This document shows positions 43,011 through 54,433 of a DNA stretch of 64,000 nt, in pieces. Origin of the DNA: Echeneis naucrates (taxonomy: Eukaryota; Chordata; Actinopteri; Carangiformes; Echeneidae); NCBI RefSeq assembly GCF_900963305.1, contig NC_042514.1, positions 18,504,029 through 18,568,028 of the forward strand. The letters run 5' to 3'. The notes beneath the pieces are model-generated. The model was not told where the DNA came from. It saw nothing but the letters and a program-made list of their open reading frames with translations, and did not search any database. The translations under genes were made by a program, and so were the position numbers. Position 1 is the first letter of the stretch. Each line of letters starts with the position of its first letter.

Positions 43011-43099
43011 AATAAATGAAGAACATAAAACACTCAATACTGCACATTGTAGTGTAGGGCTGTTGCCATTGAACATTTTAGTAATCAAGTATTCTACCA

Positions 43100-45060
43100 A
43101 AAATTCCATCGATTAATCGGACAAAACATTTGTTTCGTTAGTTTTTCACAATTGCTAAAACATTTTTTGAAACTACCTTTTTCACAAAACTGAACACAAA
43201 ACCAATTTTTCAGAGTACATTCTCGAAACACTTGAATCTAGTTACAAAACTGAGTAATCACCTCAAAATACTTTTAACTGTGCTCATAACTGTCAGGGAT
43301 TGAGTTTTGTGTTCATGCCCTGTTTTATTTTGAAAATCTTGTGATTAATTTTTGCTTGTGACACAGCTAATGTGCTTCACCTGTGTCTTGTCTAGTCACT
43401 ATGTATTTAAGTCCTGTTTAGTCTGTTGGATCCTTGTCCCTGATCACATGTTGTCTCTGCCCGTGTCTCTCTGCTTGTCTCATATGGCCTGCCTGCCCTC
43501 TTTCCTGACTCCTGCCTGTGTTTGTCTACCTGTCGTCCGTCTGTCTGTTATTTTGTAGTTTTTTTTTTTTGTTTCTTTGCCATTAAAGTATTTTTCACCT
43601 CAGTACCCAATCTGTGACTCCTGCATTTGGGTCCCCATTCCACCACCACCTGCAACAACAATTATGACACAAAACTAATGGCCTCATCATCATTCACATT
43701 GCAGGCAAAATGAAAATCCTGCAGGAGTGATCACTTTTTGTCCCCCCCCCTTCAATTGCTTAAGCACAACTTTAAATAGAGGGCCCGGTTTGTCCAAGAT
43801 GACAATGTATTGCATCTGGTTCACTGTGATGTTGTGCAATTGATCCAGAAATGTGACAATGTGAGGTGTGCGCTTATTGGCTTGAGGGAGGAGGACCCAA
43901 TTCTGTGTAATGGCAGCGCAAAGGGTGATGTTACCCCCACGCTGCCCCGGGACATCGATTATAGTCCTGTGGCCATGATATTTCTGCCTCTCCTTCTTGC
44001 TTTACTGAGGTTGAACCCTGCCTCATCAATGTAGATGAACTCATGCAGGAATTTGTCAGCATCCATCTGTAATGCAGTGAGAGACAAGATTGTGTACTTC
44101 AGCATGGCTCTAACACGCAGTGAATTTAGGTTACGTGTGCACTGTGCAAGTGAACAATACATACTGTACCTCCACATACTCATGCCGCAGCTGTTTGACT
44201 CTGAATTCTGTGCAAAAGGTGCTCGATAGAGTTGTTTCATTTGAAGTTGACTCTTTCTTTCCAGGAGTGCCAGTGTTGATAGAGAGACCCAATGAACACT
44301 TTTGAAACTGGCATTGTCGCCAATGATGTGAACTTTAACTTATGAGCCTTATTGTATTATTGGACAGAACCATGTTTATGATTGCTCTGTCTTGCTCTGG
44401 TGTGAAGATAGGCCCCCTTCCTCCTTGTCGCTCTGACCCCTGAATCCTATGTGGAAAGAAATACATGTAACCTGTTGTAAAATGTCACAGGAACCAGCAT
44501 CAACAGTGCTGATATGGTACATACTAAGTAGCTCATTAAGTTTATAGAGAGATTTGTTTTTACCTGTTTTCTTGTCAAAATGTCCTGATCACAGATGTAT
44601 ATCTGCTGAGATTTGGCTGAACAGTCCAGCCTCCCTCAGTGTCAGTCCGTGGTTCACCACATGGTCAGCTAATGTTGCCTGAAGTTCATTTGACAAATTC
44701 AGTCCTCTCCTTCTTAGAGCCTGTATTCCTGCTTCAGGTCTTCCTCTTCCGCTAGTCTGCCGCTATCTCAGCCTCTGGCACAACCTCCTCTTTGTATTCC
44801 TCCTCTCATTCTCACTCTTCCTCATCTTACTCGTTCCATTTTGGTTGAAGACAGGTGAACTCACCTGCTGCCTTTTTATAGTCCTCTAACCTGATTGGTC
44901 TGTCTACAATTAAGCAGTCATGTGTTTGTACACCTGATGGTTGTGTTTAAGCAATTGGCTAATGGGCGTGCTCATTTGAAAGTCAGTGCTTTGGAATTTG
45001 CAAGGAAGTGACATCACAATATAAATCTGTGTCTAATATATACAAGTTTGTTTAGTGTTT
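43100..45060 (-). mobile_element. decayed Tc1/mariner (IS630)-type transposon
   Basis: On the minus strand an N-terminal helix-turn-helix piece (ADHVVNHGLTLREAGL, near 44,640-44,690) is followed by a DDE core with FIYIDEAGFNLSKARRRGRN (44,010-43,970 region), then VPGQRGGNITLCAAI in a shifted frame and QYIVILD with the second aspartate. The C-terminal third catalytic residue is not found. At least one frameshift and stops; not functional. A fossil LTR at 43,291 interrupts its downstream part. Confidence 0.7.
43291..43669 (+). mobile_element. solo LTR-like fossil
   Basis: 379 bp starting TGTCAGGG and ending ATGACA, with a late ATTAAAG polyadenylation-like signal, as in LTRs of fish Ty3/gypsy-type elements. 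No internal region beside it. It lies inside the mariner-type remnant, so it is younger than that element. Confidence 0.5.
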
Positions 45061-45084
45061 TACAAATCAGCGTGTGCACTGGTT

Positions 45085-45225
45085 GACGTCCCTCCCTCCC
45101 TCACCCCTTCGATGTCACAGTGACGTCTACCTGCGTCCCCCGGGGAGTATAAAAAGCAGCTGTGAGCTCTCTCCTCTTCACAGCTGAACGTCCTGAGACT
45201 CTGGGGGACGTTCAATTGGCCAATT
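45085..45225 (+). promoter_or_regulatory. diverged promoter-like segment, 5' part (spacer)
   Basis: Matches 38,560-38,702 (CACCCCTTCGATGTCAC, GTGACGTC, TATAAAAAG at 45,148, CTGAGACTCTGGGGGACG). Its continuation is displaced to 46,948. Confidence 0.75.
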
Positions 45226-45259
45226 CCGCTAATGAGTCAGCCATTTGAGTACCTAATGA

Positions 45260-45970
45260 TTGATTGATTGTGTGGGGCCGCTGCCCCGTGCGAGGTCCGG
45301 TTGCCAGTATTTGCTGACTGTTATGTGTCAAAGCACCAGGTATCCGGCAGCTTATCCTTTACACACAATAACTTTAAGGACTGTGGCTAAAGCTCTAACA
45401 CAGTTCATACCTGCGTTTGGTAATCCCAGAGTCATCCGGAGTGACCAGGGTTCTAATTTTTCTGACCACCTTTTGGCCCAAGTGTTGAAACTCCTAGGGA
45501 TCAGGCATAACCAGTCATCAGCTGAGGTGCATGAGTTTAGAGCTGGTGATCAAGTTTTGGCTCTCTGTCCGTTGGTGAGTTCACCCTTTCAGGCCAAGTT
45601 TTCAGGTCCTTATACAGTAGTTAAACGTATTTCAGATGAAAATTATTTGATTTCAACCCCTGGTCATAGGAAACCTGTAAAACTGTTCCATGTCAATCTT
45701 CTTAAACCATATTATGCTCCCTCCTCTAGTGTGTCCAGTGCTGACCAGGAGGGGGCAATGCCAGTGAGTCCTGCCTGGGGACTGGTGAAGTGGGACTGGT
45801 TTCAGGTGAATGTATGGATGATGCTGTTCCTGAGCCTGATGAGGGATTGTTGTCGGATCGGTTGAACAATTCAGAGGCCCTTAAGAATTTGAAAGGGTCG
45901 CTTGGCCATTTGACAGAAGCACAGGCTATGGAATTTGAAAAGATTATTAAGAACTTGAAAGAGTTGTAGA
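45260..45970 (+). mobile_element. Ty3/gypsy-type integrase fossil
   Basis: Remains of the integrase core (a D-x-G-S-N-F motif) and its C-terminal chromatin-binding-like domain of a Ty3-type LTR retrotransposon. Broken and lacking gag, protease and reverse transcriptase. It sits between the two halves of the promoter-like segment, which may therefore be LTR-derived or the insertion target. Confidence 0.7.
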
Positions 45971-46947
45971 GTGCTATTTTTGCGTTTGTTATTTCCAGCT
46001 TCACTCTCATCCCAATCCAGTAGTTTTAATGCCTAAACTAAAATTGTCTCCATGTATATGTATAAATGCACATCTTCTGCTGATGTTAATTTGCTTTACT
46101 CACTTCTAAATATGACATTTGGACAAACTCCAAATTCAGTAGTCAGGTGGGTGATCAGGTTGTGTGTGTTCCATTGAAAATAACACCTCAATACACAGAA
46201 CATTGCTGTTTGGTAAATTTGGCCTTTTTAATTAAGTTTATTTTGTATGTGTGTGTGTGTGTATGTAATCTCACATATTGCTCAAAAGTAAGCTACTTTC
46301 GATGCTCATTGTCTTCTCATCAGAGAAAAGAATGAGCCTTGAATGAGACTGCAAGTTATTTCCTCTAGTCTCAACTATGACTCCTGCAAATTGTTCTCTC
46401 ACCTATTTCTCCTGAATTTTAGGAGAAACATGACAAACAGGTTTGACAAAATAGAAACTGAAATGAGGCTCAAAAGAGAATCCCAATTTTGTCTCCTGAA
46501 CGCATTTAAGGCTGGGTTTCTTCCCCAATACAGCTGTGGAGTTTTACTGAAACACACAACCCCATGGCTAAAGGTTTCCAGGTAGACTCAGAACTTTTCC
46601 TCTCCTCATGTACAAATGAACTTGATGGCAACATAATCTTACATGACCGTTTTTGCTGTTGAATCCAGGGCAGCGGTGTGGCTGTGGTGTAAAGGTGGTT
46701 AATTACAACATCTAGTGGCAGTGAAAATTGCTTACAGAACATTTAAAGAAATGAGGGCTTCATACCATCTTGTTTTTCGATCTTCCCACAGGCCCCTCCC
46801 TTCTCCCTGCTTCTGAGGGAGACCTGCAGGTAGTCCACCGTCCTAACACACTGACATAGAGGATTACATGTGACTCTATATCGCCTTTGCACTTGTGTGC
46901 ACGAATGTTTTTCTGTCCATGTTCCGGTGAGATAGAACAAATACAAA
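45971..46947. other. spacer stretch without recognised gene
   Basis: A (TG)n run near 46,243-46,264. 46,755-46,812 is an inverted partial match to 40,393-40,447. Short frames only. Confidence 0.45.
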
Positions 46948-47036
46948 GAGGACTGCTGTTCTCCTGTATTTGGACAAATCTGAGTTGTGAACCGGACCAG
47001 GCCCCTGGCTGAGCCGTTTCTTTTCCGGGCTCAGTT
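46948..47036 (+). repeat. diverged promoter-like segment, 3' part (spacer)
   Basis: GAGGACTGCTGTTCTCCTGT to GGGCTCAGTTT matches 38,838-38,930, the sequence downstream of the TATA segment in the arms. Confidence 0.75.
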
Positions 47037-47439
47037 TTTTTTTATGTATATATGTGTATGTGTGTGTTAGTGGTTGGCTGCCATCAAATAACTTCTATGT
47101 AAAGACAAATTGGCACACAAGCATCCTGAGCAGACAATAAAATCACACCGCACAGTGTTTCCTAAACACAAACAGTATATGAAAATCGACATAGCCACCA
47201 AGGGTGAAAATTCACTCTGTGAGTAACAGACTGTGCCACATGTGGTGACTTGCAAGAGAAAAGAACTGCTCATGTCCATTTCCCACACTTCTCCCTCTTC
47301 CACCTGGAAATGGATTACAAAATGTCCTGTTTTATTTAAGTAACAGGCCAAAACCTGTAACCTGTAGTATTATTGGATAGAGAAAAGCACAAAATCCTAA
47401 TTTTAGTTTCAGTAAGAGGACTAAAATATTTTTTGACAA
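47037..47439. other. spacer stretch without recognised gene
   Basis: Short (TATG)-rich patch at the start; otherwise unique-looking sequence with no supported gene. Confidence 0.4.
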
Positions 47440-47757
47440 TTTCTTTAGGTCATTTTACACCTTCGTGCAATGGTGCATGTTGTGCCTCATCTATGGGAGC
47501 CCCATCTTCCCAAAGATCCAAACAGCTACAGCCAGGATGAAAAGTTAAATATAAGAAAAAGACGTTTTATTTCATGTAAAAGTGATACTAAACTAAGGTA
47601 GGCTTTGGGTGGACCCAGTCCAAAACGACAAACAAAAGAAATCTAACTGTGGGAGAGGAAACTGACCTAAAACAAAAAGAACAAAACCAAAAAAGTTAAC
47701 CTCCCTAATTAAGAAACGCAGGAGAAAATGGGTGAACAAAGCAAATGGTGGTCCAAT
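47440..47757. repeat. third copy of an arm segment (spacer)
   Basis: Diverged match to 34,840-35,152 in the same orientation (CATGTTGTGCCTCATC, TAGGCTTTGGGTGGACCC, AAATGGTGGTCCA). Confidence 0.85.
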
Positions 47758-47851
47758 TATAAATAACACAGTGGTTATTGGATTTCAGAGGTCCTTCAAA
47801 AAACCAATTGATTTTTTTTTTTTTTTTTTTTTTGCGGAGAAGCCACAGAGC

Positions 47852-48049
47852 TCAGTATGAAGCTACCACGACGCCTGGTGGTCCCCCAAAGATGACAGGA
47901 GCTGTGGGTCCAGGAGCCATCGTCACTGGAGCAGGCTGCATGTTGACGACGGTGACATTTTTCTTGCGATTTTTTAACTCACGATGCATCTGACACCAGG
48001 AACACCACATACAGAAACAGGAAGTTGCAATGTCCTTACAGAGAGAGCC
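47852..48049 (-). CDS. orphan last exon of a PLAC8/cornifelin-family gene
   Basis: Minus strand: acceptor TTTTTTCTGCAG, then an open frame starting GSLCKDIATSCFCMWCSW, then CQMHRELKNRKK and a Val/Pro-rich tail ending GVVVASY and a stop. This is the conserved C-terminal half of PLAC8-type proteins, small Cys-rich membrane-associated proteins. The phase (0) fits the end of the exon 3 copies in the arms. No other exon lies upstream within reach: on this strand the next sequence is an L2 fragment and arm 2, whose exons run the other way. A poly-A tract follows the stop by 17 bases. Confidence 0.8.
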   Translation of the reverse strand, partial: GSLCKDIATSCFCMWCSWCQMHRELKNRKKNVTVVNMQPAPVTMAPGPTAPVIFGGPPGVVVASY

Positions 48050-48224
48050 CTGCAGAAAAAAAACAAAGCACAAATGATGCAGTTTTTATTAAAACCCATG
48101 ATTATTAAGTCCAGTCCTTTCTCCTGATGAAGCTGGAGGGAGTTCTGCACTGGATGGAAGGAGGAAACTGTTACAGAGGTCAACAACTGTTAATGTGCAT
48201 GTGAGGATATGAAGGTTCTCAAAC

Positions 48225-48553
48225 GATCTGTTCGAACCATTTCAATCAGGTTTCCGCCAACAGCACAGCACAGAAAAAGCCCTTCTGAAAGTAACAAACG
48301 GCCTGCTTCTCTCTTCTGACTCTGGCCACCTCAACATCCTCATCCTTCTCAACCTCACGGCAACCTTCGACACCATCAGCACCTCCATTCTCCTCTTCCG
48401 CCTGGAATCATCCCTCAGCATCTCCGGCACTGCCCTATCTTGGTTAATGTCCTACCTCACTGACAGACAACAATTGCACCTCCTCCCCTGCTCCTCTGCT
48501 CCAAGGCGTCCCCCAGCTTTCAGTGCTTGGCCCTCTTCCTCCTCTACATGCTC
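48225..48553 (+). mobile_element. second-family L2 reverse transcriptase fragment
   Basis: Encodes NDLFEPFQSGFRQQHSTEKALLKV, split here by description only: FQSGFR and HSTEKALL, then LNLTATFDTIS (motif A) and SYLTDRQQ, ending at a GVPQ-like region. It ends exactly where arm 2 begins (48,554). Confidence 0.75.
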
Positions 48554-49033
48554 CTATCAAAACTTCACTCTGGCTGAAGACAGTTTGTTAAAAAGTGCCA
48601 CATTCTCCTCTAAAACACAAATGTCCCTCTGTGTTTAAAATCACTATTATGTCGTCAGCGTACACTGACGGCTTTACTGCTGTGGGACATCTGGGGAAGA
48701 CCACCCCTGCCAGCCCCTCCCCCTCCCTCCCTGCTGCACTCCCCTGTGGACTGGTAAAGGTGCAGCCAGACCAGGCCCTGAACCGGGGGCTGCTGCTGTG
48801 ACTAGATCCTGACTGCTGGAGAATGTCTGGGAGAGAAGTAACTCTCTGAGCTGCTCTAGGTCGGCCCACACCGACAACAGGGGTCTGGCTAGCTCACTTA
48901 ATCTCACCTCCATATGTCGAAACAAACTGCATTTTTGACATTTAGCGTTATCACTAAAGGAAGTTGAGAAGGAAACTAAACATGAAACACAGAGCAGCAG
49001 AGGGGGAAAAAGTGAGAGGCCATTGGTAATCAC
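48554..49033 (-). mobile_element. Tx1 YADD piece and L2-like ORF1 fragment (arm 2)
   Basis: Mirror of 41,195-41,676, including SVYADDIIVIL and MITNGLSLF. The rest of the Tx1 element is absent on this side. Confidence 0.7.
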
Positions 49034-49915
49034 TAAGTTATGTTAGCTTCAAGAGATGTTCAAGAGTTTCAGTCGGAGGCTGAACGAGGCAGATGACACC
49101 ATCCACAACTGTTGGGGGTGGGGTGCAGACATATATACACAAGAAGTGTTACATATATATGTTTTCTTTTTTAAAAGACAGAAGTTTATACTTACATCTG
49201 ATGTAGGCACTTGTGTCCTGGGGGGTGACCCCGGGATGTCCTCAGCTCCTCAGCCTCTGTCAGAGGTGGTGGTGGCAGCTCCACTCATTTTTCAGGCCTC
49301 TGCCTTCTTTCTGTTGGCTAAGCAGTCTCTTTTTTTTTTAAATGAGTAGATTTTATTTTCGTTCGTGTACACATGTCACTTTTTGAATTACTTCAATAAA
49401 AATGGGTAAACATTGTATGTGTTCATTTACTCAGTGGGCTATTAAATGAGATGACGTTAAAACATTTTATTAGGGGTTTAAATGAATATTTATTTTGTTT
49501 AATAGCTTAAGTCAATTTAAAAAAAATGAACTCTGAGATGGGAAAGTCTGAATATCCGGTTCCAGAACAGCTGATGTGAGTTGGTTCAATCAACTCTGAG
49601 TATGTTGACCTTGAGACAACCGGGAAAGAAAAAAGATGCAGTTATATCAACCCGATGGAGTTGGAGGTGTTAATGCAGGCCCATGGAGAGGATGAGCACA
49701 TGTTTCACCGCTGCAGCAGCAAAGGAGAAACAGCATGATAAAAAATGACTACCCAAGTGAACGAGTAGGTTTGGATGCACTCTTTGATTGATTTGACATT
49801 GAAGTGTTTATTCTGTGAAACAGACAGGCTGCAAAGTAGTTGATGAAAAATATTTGTATTGATTGAAAAATAATGAAATGAAATCAGAGCAAGCACTTGG
49901 AAGGTTTAATCTCAG
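49034..49915. other. arm 2 inner stretch, repeat-derived
   Basis: Mirror of 40,041-41,190 without the 345 bp present there, and with about 100 bp (49,817-49,914) that arm 1 lacks. No gene recognised. Confidence 0.45.
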
Positions 49916-50839
49916 GTTGGGGGGGCAGAGAGGGAGGGGGGGGAAGAGAGAGGGGAAGAAGGGGGGAGAAAGAGAGAGGGAAGAAGGGGGGAAAGAAAGG
50001 GGGGGGAAGAGAGGGGGGAAAGAAAGAGGGGGGGAAAGGGGGAAAGAAAGGGGGGGGGAGAGAGGGGGGAAAGAAAGGGGGAAAGAAAGGGGGGGGAAGA
50101 AAGGGGGAAAGAAAGGGGGGGGAGAAAGGGGGTGAAGAAAGGGGGAAAGAAAGGGGGGGGAAGAAAGGGGGAAAGAAGGGGGGGAAGAAAGGGGGGGAAA
50201 GAAAGGGGGGGGAAGAAAGGGGGAAAGAAAGAGGGGGGGGGAAGGGGGAAAGAGAGGGGGGAAAGAAAGGGGGGGGAAGAAAGGGGGAAAGAAAGGGGGA
50301 AAGAAAGAGGGGGGGAAGAAAGGGGGAAAGAAAGGGGGGGGAAGGGGGAAAGAGAGGGGGGAAAGAAAGGGGGGGGAGAAAGGGGGAAAGAAAGGGGGGA
50401 AGAAAGGGGGAAAGAAAGGGGGGGGGAAGAGAGGGGGGAAAAAGGGGGAAAGAAAGGGGGGGGAAGAGAGGGGGGAAAGAAAGGGGGGGAAGAAAGGGGG
50501 AAAGAAAGAGGGGGGGAAAGGGGGAAAGAGAGGGGGGGAAAGAAAGAGGGGGGGAAGAAAGGGGGAAAGAAAGGGGGGGGGAAGAGAGGGGGGAAAGAAA
50601 GGGGGGAAAGAAAGGGGGAAAGAAAGAGGGGGGGAAGAAAGGGGGAAAGAAAGGGGGGGGGGAAAGAGGGGGGAAAGAAAGGGGGGGAAGAAAGGGGGAA
50701 AGAAAGGGGGGGAAAGAAAGGGGGAAAGAGAGGGGGAAAAAGGGGGAAAGAAAGGGGGAAAGAAAGGGGGGGGAAAGAGAGGGGGAAAGAGAGGGGGAAA
50801 AAGGGGGAAAGAAAGGGGGGAAAGAAAGGGGGGGAAGAA

Positions 50840-50886
<47 letters not shown>
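49916..50886. repeat. 1 kb polypurine tract (arm 2)
   Basis: Nearly pure G and A on the plus strand, GGGGGAAAGAAAG-type units, ending in (GA)n. Mirror of 38,988-40,040 but differing in unit order and length. Confidence 0.95.
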
Positions 50887-50889
<3 letters not shown>

Positions 50890-51119
50890 CAAACAAACAA
50901 ACAAACAAGAAACATAAATTTTAATAATAGTTTAATTAACTATTTTTTCTAAACTGAGCCCTAAATAAAAAAACAACAGCTCAGCCAGGCGCCTGGTCCG
51001 GTTCGCCTCCCAGATTCGTCCAAATACAGGAGAACAGCAGTCCTCCTGTACTTGTCCTCTTCTGGGAGGCTTTTCAGGACGAGCCTCAGATCGTCCAAGT
51101 TGACACAGAGGCCCCCACC

Positions 51120-51620
51120 GACAGCGCCCCTTACCGAAAGGCACCGTCAGTGACTCTCAGGCCGGAGCCTGAGCGTCCCCCAGAGTCTCAGGACGTTCAG
51201 CTCTCCCCTGTGGGGAGATGTGAAGAGGAGACAGCTCACAGCTGCTATTTATACTCCCCGGGGGAGGCAGGTAGACGTCACGGTGACATCGAAGGGGTGA
51301 GGGAGTTTGGACGTCACTGTCACTCTAATCGCTGATGATTGGTCGAAAACATTGGAACTCGCACCTGATTGGCTGCTGCCCCATGTGCCCGAATCTTAGT
51401 GAGCGGGATGGCGGGAGCTATCAGAGATGGAGAGATGACGGCAGAAAAGGGTGGAGCTGCTGTAAACTGCTGCGTTTACATGCGGAGCTGGCCAGAAAGT
51501 CATCACGTGACAGTGTCCACAAAACCAGAATCATAATCAAATGTCTTTCAAACGACGTGCAGTTGTCATGGAGACTAATCTCGTAGGTCCGGTGCTTGAA
51601 GACACAATGACGTCACACGC
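51120..51620 (-). promoter_or_regulatory. CRE/CCAAT/TATA promoter-like segment (arm 2)
   Basis: Mirror of 38,240-38,745: TATA box at 51,246-51,253, CRE TGACGTCA at 51,608-51,615, donor-like TTACCG near 51,132. Transcription would again point into the spacer, so the two arms would fire toward each other. Confidence 0.5.
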
Positions 51621-51906
51621 CCTCCCTCAGAGCATCAGAGCTGCCTGCCAGTCTGTCTGAGCTCAGCTAACGTCCTTTCAGTAAAGCAGCATGACATCGG
51701 TCACATTTGAAACAATAACAAGGTGTAATTGCATGACTTTAGTGACAATCACGGCTTAAGACGTGAAAGTGGGTGTTATGGGGCTCTGCCTCCCTGTTTG
51801 TGAGGATGTCTGGATATATCGGTGGAGTCCTGGCTGCTCAAACTGTTTTATTGTTTTTGAACTGTGGTTTGTCTCTGCAGCAGTGATCACTACACACAAG
51901 GTGGTG

Positions 51907-51937
<31 letters not shown>

Positions 51938-52451
51938 GCAGGTCAGGGAGGCTATTGTAACATCTGGCCACCGCTACAGATGGAAACTGGCCTTCTGGCT
52001 ATCTGGTACATATTTACTGAAGAGTTCATTAATATGTATCACAGTGAAATAGTAATTCAAATAAATAAATAGAAAAGATTGTAGTAAATGCACAGTTATG
52101 AAAAGGAATCATTTTTAAACAACCTAATTGAAATGTATTTTGAGATCATTTGTCTAACTTAATCCTTTTTGGCTGCAGGTCACTTGTGTTACCATTTATT
52201 TTGTCACAGTGAAGCACTGATTTGACTCTTCTCATACATAAAAATACTATAATATTAGATACTGTATCAGAGAGGCTGTGGCATCTGCAATTGAGCACAT
52301 TATAATTCTGATTTCAAAGGGATTTTGGAAATGACTTGCTGAGGAATTACTTTGAGAACAGTAGCCAAAGGCAAGGTAAATAAGTGTATTTATGTGATTA
52401 TGTATAACAAAATATTCTATTGTATGGGAGTGTATTGCTCTGACTCTGTGA
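51621..52451. other. arm 2 unassigned stretch with (CAG)n
   Basis: Mirror of 37,431-38,240. (CAG)n at 51,907-51,934. No gene. Confidence 0.45.
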
Positions 52452-53217
52452 CATGGAACCAATTTTTACCATTTAGTGTTCAGATGATTTGCTACAGCTG
52501 TATTTAACTAAAAATATATTGCCCATTAGTGAACACCCCTCCTTGTACAGTCAGGTTCTGCTGCATGTTTGTGATGACTTTGTTGACATGAGATAAATGC
52601 CGCTCCTCGAGCAGGACACATAGCTTTGCAACCCTCCTGAGTTATAACAAGACTGTCTACTCAATCAGGTAAGACTTTTAGTTTTTATCTTAATAGTAAA
52701 GTTAAAGCTTTATCTTACTGCTGCAGAAACTAAAGATAACAACTCAGAACTGGTACATTGTACCTTGTACAGACAAACCCTGCACAAAATACAAAAAAGA
52801 TGGGGCGTTTAAGGCTCAGGAAGTTCTTTAATATATATAGAGGGTGGATTATTTCAACAGTCTTTGGACAGGAACTCCAAATTGTTCCTCATATAACTGC
52901 AGGTGATGAGCTGTTGACATATTTTTGTATAAAAGCACTGTATGCCTATAAAAAGTGTTATATGAATGTGTGAACATATACATGGCCATGACCTCATGTA
53001 AAGCATTTTGAAGCGCCAATAAAACAAACACAAAAAAAGAAACATGCAGTGCATTTACCTGTTTTCAAATACAGACAGCACTTTTGCTGGAACTGGTATT
53101 ATTGCTCTCATTTTAATGCTTATTTACAGTACAGGCCAAAAGTTTGGACATATTTTCTGTTCATTTGAATGAGAGGGTGTGTCCAAACTTTTGTCCTGTA
53201 CTGTATTTAGATTAAAG
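52452..53217. repeat. segment X (arm 2)
   Basis: Mirror of 36,660-37,430, including a Tc1-type MITE at 53,125-53,205. Confidence 0.85.
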
Positions 53218-53499
53218 GAGGCTGATTCAGCACAGCATTTAAGGAACCAAAGGCAGACAAAGTCCTGATTGTTGTTGTGCTACAATTAGTCATGTAATGA
53301 AAATCATCAGTACCAACTGGTTAGCTGCTGAGAGGCCAGAAGTATCGCTGAATAAATTCCTCACAATTAAAACACAGGTTTTTGTTTAGAGACCTACTTG
53401 ACTTACAATGATTTCACATTCACACAATTCAGGTATGGACTTGCTGTCCCCTGAGTTTATAGATAGACAGACAGATAGATAGATAGATAGATAGGCAGA

Positions 53500-53581
53500 T
53501 ACAGTACAGGCCAAAAGTTTGAGCACACCTTCTCATTCAAATGAATAGGAAAGTATGTCCAAACTTTTGGCCTGTACTGTA
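53500..53581. mobile_element. Tc1-type palindromic MITE (arm 2)
   Basis: TACAGTACAGGCC foldback beside a (TAGA)n run at 53,458-53,499. Mirror of 36,296-36,379. Confidence 0.8.
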
Positions 53582-53924
53582 AATAGATAGATGTACTTCA
53601 GTGATCCCAGCAGCCAGATATCAGACAAACTGCACAACATAAAATACAATGCAAAAAAAGTTATTTACAAGAGCAAAATATACAAATGTGCAAGTTAACA
53701 TACATCAAAATATATATGTACTAAAAATGTATTTGTTACTGCTTTGAGCCAGTAATGAGCAATACTAGTCATAAAATCCAAATTAAGTGGACTAAATGAA
53801 ACTAAGGATTTAGTGACATGTATGTCAACAAAAACAGCAAAAACAAGCAGTAGTGGAAAGAAGTGAATTAAATAAATGAAACAGCATCTGAAGGCTCTGA
53901 CATTTTGTTCATTCACCTTCAGTC

Positions 53925-54115
53925 GCAGGTCCCAGCTCACATTGAGCGAGGGCGGGGTAGATCACCAATTAACCCAAACGTGCATGTCTTTGGACGGTGG
54001 GAGGAAACCCACACAGACAAAGGGAGAACATACAAACTCCACACAGAAAGGCCCCAGGCCTGGAACTTCTTATTGTGGGGTGACAACGCTAACCACTATG
54101 CCGACCACCCTGAGT
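53925..54115. repeat. tRNA-like SINE-type repeat (arm 2)
   Basis: Mirror of 35,766-35,960 with GCATGTCTTTGGACGGTGGG and AACCACTATGCCGACCACC. Confidence 0.55.
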
Positions 54116-54244
54116 TTAACAATGTGTAAATTATGAATTTGCATTTGTAAAGGTACAATGAATGTCACCAGGTGCTCAAAAGTGATCAGAGAAAAAAATT
54201 GATTTGTGGTTGTACTTTCATGTTCATTCTTCTCTGCTGTAAAG

Positions 54245-54319
54245 TTGAATCGGCAATGGCATATCCCTTGACAACCTGGAACACTGGCCTGTTTGACTGC
54301 TTTGATGAAGTAAAATCCT
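54245..54319 (+). CDS. PLAC8/cornifelin-like exon 2 with start codon (arm 2)
   Basis: A pyrimidine tract and AAAG acceptor precede an in-frame ATG at 54,256. It reads MAYPLTTWNTGLFDCFDEVKS and ends in phase 1 at a GTAAGA donor. The WNTGLFDCF motif is the N-terminal signature of the PLAC8/cornifelin family. The 114 bp intron that follows is a multiple of three with no stop, so its retention keeps the frame open. Confidence 0.7.
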
Positions 54320-54433
54320 GTAAGAAAAAGAATCAAATTTATTTTACACATAATCTGTCACATTTAACGTTCCTTTCACGGATACAAACAAACTTAGATT
54401 GTCATCCTATAAATTCCAACTCGTGTTTTGCAG

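Noticed and set aside
43959-44240. Intact domesticated transposase
   Set aside because: Only part of the DDE core is open, with frame changes and no third catalytic residue found; a decayed element fits better.
49808-50952. Long Gly/Lys/Glu frames in the purine tract of arm 2
   Set aside because: Same compositional artefact as in arm 1.
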